In this document: in pieces, positions 56,225-64,000 of the stretch
How positions within the stretch are numbered: the first letter of the stretch is position 1
Layout: each line of letters opens with the position of its first letter
NCBI RefSeq assembly: GCF_016920785.2
Contig: NW_024609880.1
Location: forward strand, 60,091,292-60,155,291
Reading direction: 5' to 3'
Source of the DNA: Ixodes scapularis
Lineage: Eukaryota; Arthropoda; Arachnida; Ixodida; Ixodidae
DNA: 64,000 nt
Made by a program: the position numbers and the translations under genes
The notes under the pieces: generated by a model
What the model was told of the DNA's origin: nothing
Database searches by the model: none
What the model saw: the letters and a program-made list of their open reading frames with translations, nothing else

Positions 56225-57540
56225 CCGACCTTCAGTTTTGTTCCTTCATATTCCGTTCAGTTCACTTTATAATTAACGCAGCAGGACAGTTTATTGCATT
56301 CGTAGATACGATGGTTTCCTTTTCCCCAACATTAGCCTCTGTGGAAGCTCGTCAACACCCTGTTCAGTGGCTCGACCTATTGCTACTACAAGAGAAGGTT
56401 AGCGATGGCGGCTGTAATCTGGCGGGTGTTTAAAGCGTCTGTACTGTAAATATTGCGCCGTACGACGGGCCATATTTATCATCTCACCTAGTGGGTTATA
56501 AGGACGGAAGAGTCAAAATATGCCCATGTATAAACATTGCGTATCAGATAAAATAAATATTACGAAGCCGCCGAAAAACATTTTTTTTTTCGGCGTCGGG
56601 GATCAGAAGATTTATAGTTCTCCCTGTGGCGTTAAAGATTTTGTCATTCGGCGGCTAAGTAACATTTATTCTGTTAGATCAGTACGTTTAATTCATCAGA
56701 ATATTTCGACTAATACAACATATTATTTTGTGCTATATCATACTACTCGGTAAAAGATATGCTCTTCGATGTGCTTTACTGTCGTATAATACGGTACTCT
56801 ATACCAGGCCTAGTGTAGTGTTCAGTTCAAGGCTAAGTTACGCTAAAATTGACTATAATAAATTTTACTTTGCATGTTATACTGTAATGTACAATATTGG
56901 TTTAATATATCCAACCCTAGACTACGATACAAAAAATCTAAAAATAACTGTGAATGCGAATCCATTCAGTATTGGTGTTAACATGCGATCTCTGTGGGCC
57001 TGGTTTAAAGCGGCGGCCAACACTAATACATTTTCGTGGTTCAAATCCCGGCCAAGGTGTCTGCAACCAGACTGAGGCTTATTGTGAAGAACTCGCCGCG
57101 TACCCATATTTCGGTTGCATGTTAGATGATTCACAGATGACCAATATTAATTTTCAGTCACTTACTTGGACGTGCCAGATGCCCTTCATTGGTTTTCCAT
57201 GTAAAAACCCAAATTATCGTTTTTTTTAGAGCGCAGCTCTTCAGGCTCTGTTGTGTCCTAAAGTCGAGCGCAGCAAACACGGCGTAGCGCAGCAAATACC
57301 GATGCTAATTGGTTGCAAATGTGAACAATGTGGACTTCCCAATCATTGACTAATGAAAGGCCCATGTTCTTCGCTACGCTGCGTTCGCTGTGCTCTACGT
57401 TTGAATATAACGTAGCCTTTAGCCGCCAGTTCCCAAGATAGGGGCGTCGGCCTCGGTGCCGTCGTTGGCGTCGGTGTAACAACACGCGTTGCATTATGGG
57501 ACGTCACGGCCATAAATACCAATTCAATTCCCCGCTAAAT
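56225..57540. other. No gene recognised; tRNA-like remnant
   Basis: Plus-strand 56985-57062 resembles a tRNA with a B box GGTTCAAATCCC and a degenerate A box. It is probably a SINE remnant. Open frames at 56520-57229 are AT-rich and have no motif. Confidence 0.45.
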
Positions 57541-57544
57541 TTAG

Positions 57545-57960
57545 CAGTCAAACTGAATTCGTGTTTGGGGGGATATGTGACGTCAATTTTCCCGCTAATT
57601 TTAAGTGACCTGAAGTCACAGGATATCATATCTCCAGCTAACTTAAGTGAAGTAACTTAATTGGTGCTGACGTCATGTGATGTCAATTTTTCCCGCTAAT
57701 TATTGCGCGGAAACTGCGACGTAAAGTCAAGTGACATTTTCTCTGCTAAATATAGAGCATAAATGGAATTAACGTTTAGGTCACCTGACGTCAACAATGC
57801 CGTCCTAAATCTAGAGGGGGAATTAAATTTGCGTATAAATTACGTGGCACGAAGTCATATCGCGTAATTTTTCACACTAAACATACAGGGGAAATCGTGA
57901 CGTCATGTGACGTCAAAGGGCATGGTTTCACGAAATGCTGCTTCCTGAGATCCGGAGCAA
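57545..57960 (+). repeat. Degenerate tandem repeats with five TGACGTCA motifs
   Basis: TGACGTCA occurs perfectly at 57578, 57668, 57786, 57898 and 57908, within diverged units that also carry TTTCCCGCTAATTT and GCTAAATTTAGC. The octamer is the binding site of CREB/ATF-type bZIP factors. Whether it is regulatory here is unknown. The array ends about 560 bp upstream of the gene D TATA box. Confidence 0.75.
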
Positions 57961-58059
57961 CTAACTAGAGAACTCCTACGTTAAAACAAGCAAACACCGC
58001 TCGCGTTGCATTATGGGGCCCTCACCGTACCGTCCTCGGGATTTCTAATCTATCCTTAA

Positions 58060-58137
58060 AAATATATATACATATTATAATATAAATATATATGTATTAT
58101 AATATAAATATATATATATTATAATATATATATATAT
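58060..58137. repeat. AT-rich tandem repeat at duplication boundary
   Basis: Repeats of ATATTATAATATAAATATAT. Homology with the gene C locus begins right after it, mirroring the (TA)n at 26124-26152. Confidence 0.8.
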
Positions 58138-58413
58138 TCCTCTCAAAGTCTCTTCCACCAAATATCTGAATCAAAATACTGCAAGATCTGTGCTCTAATT
58201 TCGCATTAAAGAGATGCGTAAACGACACTAATTTTTGTTGCCATTTTGCTGCTGCTACCATCCAAATGCAACAGGTATAATTAACTGAATTAATGTAACG
58301 TTTTCAAATGCAAATTTTGATTTCATATCTTTGCGCGAATAATTCAAAATAATTTAAAGAGCTTGTTTCTAATATTTTCACAAAAACCACTTGCTTCATA
58401 ATTTCCTCCCTAG

Positions 58414-58528
58414 ACACTCCGGTCTCGTAGATTTAGATGGCGATGATAGCCTAGCATTCCTACTGTGATGGGTTGACGGGATTGGCGACAGCTCGGTGTT
58501 TCTGGAATGCAGAGGGCGAGTATATAAA
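58414..58528 (+). promoter_or_regulatory. Conserved proximal promoter of cuticle gene D
   Basis: Nearly identical to 26430-26542, ending in TATATAAA (58521-58528). It shares the GTCTCGTAGAT and CCTAGCATTCCTACTGTG stretches, so C and D are probably co-regulated. Confidence 0.72.
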
Positions 58529-58588
58529 GCAACTCCTGTGAACGGTGCAGTATCACTTCTACTTCACAGCGGAAGAGTACTCTTCACC

Positions 58589-60347
58589 ATGTTCTCCAAG
58601 GTACTGTAGTCCAAACTAAGTATGAAATGAACATAGGCTGGTTGGATTAACATAAATAACTAAATCTGCTCGAGCGTTTGCGAATGTGAACGCGTGCTTT
58701 ACTCGGAGACGAATTTGTCAAGGTCTTAAAGTAACTATAATTATATTTGCGAAAACTATCCGCTTATTTCGTGCCACGTCAGCATATTGCTTTGTCACTG
58801 TGCGATATTGACAAGTTCTGCATGAACACAATCGACGCTCATCTTCTTCAATCAGGTAGTTGTAAGTGATCTGTATTGTTATTTTTTGCCCAGGTTCTTG
58901 TGTGCTGTCTCTTCGCCTATGTGGCTTGCGGAGTACTCGTAGAGAATGTAAGTGGAACATCTTATTACCTTATAGCATTCTATTGATATGGTAAATATTT
59001 AAAATCTGTAAAAAAATCTAATGAATCTGTTTTCGTCCGGTAAATATTTCGTTATACAAGACGAAGATGTGCAATGCGGCATCGAAGGCCATCAAAAACT
59101 TCTAAAATAGAAGTCTGAATTTTCTTTTACTTAGTGTTACCTTGCTCCTTGTACAATGCTCGATAAAAAATGTACTGGCATTAAAAAACTTAAGTAAATT
59201 ATTAAGACTCAAATGAAGACTTTATTTGGCAATGATACATCAAGCTATAAACCTCTGTCTACAGCAGGAAACAAGGTGTTAACCACTAAATGTTTTCTCA
59301 GAATACATTTATTGAAAACGGCATTCATCAACTTTGCAGAGTGATGTCCAGGAAGGTTTCCGGTTTATGTGTAAAACCAAGAGAGAAAAAAAAAGAAAGG
59401 TGGGATAGCGCAGGAAAGGAAACACGCCCGAATTATGTTGGCCACTCCTGACAAGTCAACATAACGTAATCGGTACAGTTGAGATATTCTCCCAAATATA
59501 ATTGAATGCATAAGTCGGTGTGTTCATATAGTTCCCGATTTAAACAGGAAGACAGGGTCATTCAAGTCGGACAATCTAGAGCTGCCTACGTCGCTCTAGA
59601 TAGTACGAATTACAGTGAAACATAACAAATGCGGTGCGAGTACTGTAATCATATCTGTCTTTGTTGTGACTGCTGTAAGAATAACACATATAATGAAGTT
59701 TCGGCCGCACAAAATAAACTTTTATTACGCCATTGAACATACAAAAACTAACTATAGAAATATTTGCTTCTTCCAAGGTGCACGCACCCCAGCCATACAG
59801 CTTCGGCTACGACAACGTCGATGAGTTTGGCACCCGCATGACCCGCCAGGAGACAGGTGATGAGTTCAACAACAAGGTCGGCTCCTACGGCTACGTGGAC
59901 GCTCACGGCATCGCCCGTACCGTGAACTACGTTGCCGATGCGCTCGGTTTCCGGGCTACTGTTGAGACCAACGAGCCAGGCACGAAGACTTCCGTCCCAG
60001 CCGACGCACCAACTTACTCCTCGTCCGTCGAGGTGGCCGCTCCAGTTGTGGTGAAGGCTGTTCACCCAGCTCCAGTTGTCGTGAATTCTGTTCATCCAGC
60101 GCCAGTTGTTGTCAAGGCTGTTCACCCAGCTCCAGTTGTCGTGGACGCTGTTCATCCAGCGCCAGTTGTTGTCAAGGCTGTTCACCCAACCCCAGTTGTT
60201 GTCAAGGCTGTTCATCCATCCCCAGTTGTTGTCAAGGCTGTCCACGCCGCCCCAGCCGTCTACACCCACAAAGTCGCCCCCCTGGCCTACAGCACGGTGG
60301 CTCGGGCTCCTGTCGGCTACGCTCTTGGCCACACCACCATCGTTTAA
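58589..60347 (+). CDS. Cuticle protein D (RR / chitin_bind_4), 3 exons
   Basis: Secreted chitin-binding cuticle protein of about 211 residues. Exon 1 is 58589-58600 (MFSK), exon 2 is 58894-58947 (signal core VLVCCLFAYVACG, ending VLVEN), and exon 3 is 59778-60347. Phase-0 GT-AG introns; intron 2 is 830 bp. The RR domain is the same as in gene C through TNEPGTKTS. The tail has seven decapeptides of APVVVKAVHP type (with N-S, D, T and S variants), one more than C, and ends GHTTIV. AATAAA at 60387. Intact and almost identical to C outside the repeat array, so a recent duplicate. Confidence 0.93.
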
Positions 60348-60386
60348 GTAACGAAGATTGAAATCAGAAATCTTAACGAGTGTAAA

Positions 60387-60392
60387 AATAAA
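60387..60392 (+). terminator. Polyadenylation signal of gene D
   Basis: AATAAA 40 bp after the stop codon of cuticle gene D. Confidence 0.8.
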
Positions 60393-60581
60393 ATTTTTTC
60401 TTGCTATAAAATATAATTACGTGAACAACTACCTAAACAATAGAGGCTCTAACTGCGACAGACGTTCTCCAGCTAGTGCCTGGGTTGAATGACAGATGTC
60501 GAATGACAAAAACAAATAGTTCAAGCCACGACTATCTGGCATTGTGAAGGAGCTCCATTGTGTATGGGATGAGATAAACTC

Positions 60582-60720
60582 ATTAGGAAAAATACTATCA
60601 CTTTTACGTAAAACACCCTGTATATTTTTAGTCGACAAAACCTCTAGATATATCTAAAGATTTTGTGGGCTAAAAATATACAGGGTGTTCTACGTAAATG
60701 TGGCAGCATTTTTCCTCAAT
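60582..60720. mobile_element. 139-bp hairpin (MITE-like), complete only at gene D
   Basis: Arms of about 69 bp pair around an axis near 60651, with CACCCTGTATATTTTTAG on the left mirrored by CTAAAAATATACAGGGTG on the right. The matching region at gene C (31285-31350) holds only the right arm. Confidence 0.9.
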
Positions 60721-61199
60721 GGAAATTGACATAGAGATACGATTCCTTCAGAATTACATTGTCCACGAGGAGGGCTTAGGGACGCAATGGCAAAGTCCTC
60801 GTTATTTACTTACTTAAAACCAACTAGTTTATTTTTGTAGTTTCCTATTTTAGCTAGCATGTTTAAATTAAAGATTTGTCGGCCGTCGTTTACTGAGGCT
60901 ATAACAGTTGCGAGATCTTAAAAAAATAAGACTACATTTCGAGCGATTGCCTCCAGGACCAAGTGTATGCCACCGAGCCGGCAAGTTCCAATGACTTAAA
61001 AAAGAGGATTGTCACTGCCTGTGCAAGTGTTCCATAACAAATTCTCCACTAAGCAGTGTCTTGTTGTTAAAATGGTTTATTATTATTCATCACATTAGAA
61101 GGCAAACACTTTGAACGTCTTCTTTAGAGCAATCGTTGCAGTGCGTAAAAGCAATGTCCGAATAAACTAATGCAAGCAAGAAAAGAGCCATGTTCGTAA

Positions 61200-62405
61200 C
61201 AAGAATACCGTGGCACCGCCGGAGTAAGATTAAGTGGGAAACCTACGGATTTACACCGAAATATTGTAATGATTCTCGAATTCCCACATAAGCGAATAAA
61301 TACGGCGAAGGAGGAACTATAAGAAATGGTAAGGGATGAGTAGGGACACTGCCTTCGTTTTTATTTGAACGACCCTTCGGAGAGGGCGGCGCTCGAGATA
61401 TTAGAGGTGTCTCGGGGCGTAGACTTGGGTGCGGTAATCTTGCGTGTCAAATCTTGAAACGTGTCACCAACCGATGGATCTGCAGGGTCCCGCACTCTTA
61501 AGACAAATGGTCTCTATATACCTCCATAAAAGGAGGAACTCTATTGTAACTTATGTTCCTTTAGAAAGGAAAAACATTCGGCTTGCAATCAAAAGAGCAA
61601 ATTCCTCCGAGCCTGCATCTCATTATGGCGGCCCTAAATGAAATAAATAGAGCTCAATAAGGGTAATGAGGACGCTACGTTTATTTTGCGGGGCGAGAGA
61701 AGCTTCAAATTAAATCGTAACTCGAGCTTTCCACGAACTGTATTTATTTTCGATGGCGGCTTCCCTCCGCAGGTACCGAAACTTGCGTGTAAAAAACTGT
61801 CATTCAGTCTTCTCATCATTGGCACTGCGGCGTTAAACAGAGACAACCGATATCCAGTTACTTCGCGCACGTTACGTCTTATCTTCGCTATGCCTCGAGT
61901 GACAATTCCTTCGTCAACCGCACATCAAGGATGAGTGGTAAGCCATTCGCGAAAGCAAAAGCCAGTCTCAAAAATAGAAAATTCGAAGCAGCCTTCTTAG
62001 CTCATCATTGCGCGGTAACCGTAAACTATGGCGGAGCGTGAAAAAAGGTTAAATCGCTTGCCACCAAGGGTCAAGCAGAGTAATTGCAAGTCGCTAGGTT
62101 AGGTGGCGCTAGGTACCGCCCAATTAATGTCCAACAAAAATATTTTTATTTGCTTACGCCACTATTACACTTCAGACCCTTCGGGTACCTTTATTATACA
62201 TATAAAGATACATTAGGCATACCACTAGCATCAGCTGAACATATACGTTGAGCGTATAGACATACACGCACATCTTAGCCCAACGTACGTAGCGCTGCTC
62301 GCGCTGCTCCGGAACTTCGCTGTTTCTAACGGCTTTGTTTGCTCGTTTGATAAAATTAGTAGTAAAAACTTGAATGTAACCGAAATGCTCTCCATATCTG
62401 GACTG
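61200..62405 (+). repeat. Segmental-duplication block, copy 3
   Basis: Continuous homologue of 31840-34020 without the LINE fragment found in copy 1. It ends at GACTGGGA, where the sequence jumps directly to the segment seen at 50290. Relative to copies 1 and 2, about 4 kb including the Kunitz-type gene is therefore missing from this unit. Confidence 0.85.
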
Positions 62406-62715
62406 GGAACATCCGAAGCGTTAAGATACCTTGAAGATCCCCGCGGAAACCTGAAAGCGAAGTTCATATGTTGTTTATGGTATGCTTTTATTTCTACATT
62501 GAAATTATTGAACGCTGAATTATTAAACTGCAACAACAAAAGAGAAGAGAATATCCGCTTAATCAACTCGCTACGTTCCAAGACTCCACAACGCGCAACT
62601 TTATCGGTGTCTGTCGCTTGACTATCTTCACTAGAACCCATCGCCCATGTTGAGCATAAGGGCGTCATGCGACAGCATGCAATACACTAAAGCATGGGAC
62701 GCATGAGTGGCGAAA
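62406..62715 (+). repeat. Duplicated segment, intact pre-insertion site of the LINE
   Basis: Homologue of 50281-50550 joined directly to the homologue of 54225 onward. It shows how the locus looked before the 3.6-kb LINE inserted into unit 2. Confidence 0.85.
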
Positions 62716-64000
62716 CTAGACACCGCCTGGCGTTCCGCATGACGCACCCCCTGGCAATACGCAGCGATATCTGTGGATCCAAGTCGCATGAACGTAAAAG
62801 CCTACATTGCTCTAGAGAGATGTAGTGGGAAAAGCGGCGGTCACGCGGTGAGGGCAAGATGGGTTAATATTTTCTTTAATGAGCCATTATCAGACTGATG
62901 AGGGGGCCAAGCCGGGTTAACACGCGACCCAGTGATACACGTGACCCAATTAACACCACACCCAGCTAACACGTGACCCAGTGATTTTGATTCTAGAAAA
63001 TCTGCTCGAAACATATTATCGCCACGAGCTACTCTGGAAAATGTAGCGAAAAACTTAATGAAATCGTTTACTATTTTTGTCAAATTTTTACGAAACACTT
63101 TTTCAAGGGAGGCTTCAATCGTTCTCCTAGCACTCGTGCCTTGCAATTGATTTATTAAGCTCCATGACACCAAAAAATGCATCTTGCTTTAAAAACATGA
63201 TTTCCAAAGTATTTTCGTTTTGAATTGAATAAGCGTAATCACACAATTTCGCATACTACGGAAATCTTTTTTCCAAGTGGGTATCGGTGGGAGAACGCCG
63301 ACATGTAGCCCAAAGACATCCTCTCTAAATTTACTGAAGACTTCATAAAAGTTTTGGATAGAAAAAAAAAACATTTCAAATGATTGATATGAACCAACTC
63401 ATCAAATTTTATTCTATTACCTATTTCCACTTTTGTTTTGTTGCTGCTGCTGATTTCGTCGTGAGTTTGGATGCAAGTTCACAAGCCACAAAGTAACTGT
63501 CGGCTCATTCTTGCTCTATTACTGTCAGTTTTGCAACAACATTCAGATGGCGTATGCTTATATGATCAAGAAATGAGGCACCAATATGATCACCAAAACG
63601 CTGTTCTTGAGCTTGGGTTGAAATCAATTCTTCCAGACCGAAATGCGCCAAATGATTGAGATAGTCAAAAACAGAAGACCTGGCGGGTTGAAGCGTATCA
63701 ATGTTGAAATCACCCACTAAACAGACGTCGACAGACTTAAAACTGCAAAGTGCATCCCTGAGTTATTCTAAAACCTAAAGGATTAACGAAAATAGGTGTA
63801 TAAAAGGCAATTAAAATCAAAATTAACTTAGAATTCCATAGTTTCATACACAATGACTCGCAATGGCATCACTCTACATCAAGGTTTTTTAGTACACTAT
63901 TAGTCATGAACAAATAGTTGAATTCTTCCCCCTCGACCAATCGGCCGTCAAAGAAAAAAAATTTGATAATAATAAGGTAATCATTATGAGAAATAAGTTA
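62715..64000 (-). pseudogene. Older LINE fragment (endonuclease to linker), copy in unit 3
   Basis: Minus-strand 63717-63505 reads MGDFNIDTLQPARSSVFDYL, then HISIRHLNVVAKLTVIEQ, the endonuclease core of a non-LTR retrotransposon. Down to about 62841 there follows a linker (TIEASLEKVFRKNLTKIV) with stops. It continues past the window end. Same fragment as 54225-55600. Confidence 0.78.

Noticed and set aside
59748..60332. 194-codon minus-strand open frame with the same Trp/Asn repeats
   Set aside because: Antisense of cuticle gene D exon 3, for the same reason.

Overview
The window looks like nuclear DNA of a hard tick (Ixodida). The evidence is a cluster of RR-type cuticle protein genes, each with a tiny first exon, an 18-codon signal-peptide exon and one long third exon; a secreted Kunitz-type gene; degraded Penelope-like elements with GIY-YIG endonuclease; CR1/Jockey-like LINEs; a tRNA-derived SINE; and a Ty3/gypsy element. 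Host genes are sparse, and most of the rest is transposon-derived or unrecognised. No database search was possible, so family names rest on motifs read directly.

Layout. 1-~4.03 kb: decayed 3' half of a Ty3/gypsy element (reverse transcriptase, RNase H, integrase, probable 3' LTR). ~5.0-5.9 kb: Penelope-like fragment on the minus strand. 9.26-10.49 kb: intact cuticle gene A. ~11.9-12.4 kb: LINE 3' fragment. 12.96-14.2 kb: long inverted repeat with a third copy. 14.8-18.9 kb: broken cuticle gene B. 21.6-23.5 kb: two hairpin MITEs. 26.5-31.0 kb: cuticle gene C, with a 2.6 kb LINE inside intron 2. 31.8-34.2 kb: unit-specific non-coding segment carrying another LINE fragment. 36.07-37.59 kb: decayed MULE with 15-bp subrepeat termini. 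38.27-44.03 kb: putative fold-back element with CTATAG-rich tandem-repeat arms, containing a hAT-like MITE and a ~1 kb palindrome. 45.0-46.5 kb: second copy of the unit-specific segment. 47.26-48.9 kb: Kunitz-type gene. 50.3-55.6 kb: further duplicated sequence, split by a 3.6 kb minus-strand LINE that itself contains a Penelope-like fragment. 55.9-56.2 kb: SINE with clear target-site duplications. 57.5-57.95 kb: TGACGTCA-rich repeats. 58.5-60.4 kb: cuticle gene D, followed by a third copy of the segment running to the window end.

How it fits together. Genes A, C and D (and pseudogene B) are paralogues on the plus strand. Each makes a secreted protein with a chitin-binding RR domain. C and D are recent segmental duplicates sharing promoter, introns, exons and about 1.5-3 kb of downstream sequence. 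They differ by one 10-residue repeat unit and by the LINE that landed in C. The same duplicated block occurs a third time (45.0-55.6 kb) without a cuticle gene, suggesting a three-unit tandem array.

The most unusual global property is the density of inverted duplications, from 14-bp-arm hairpins to a ~1 kb palindrome and a 5.8 kb fold-back candidate. Some are transposon termini. Others look like template-switch (snap-back) mutations that landed inside transposon coding sequence.
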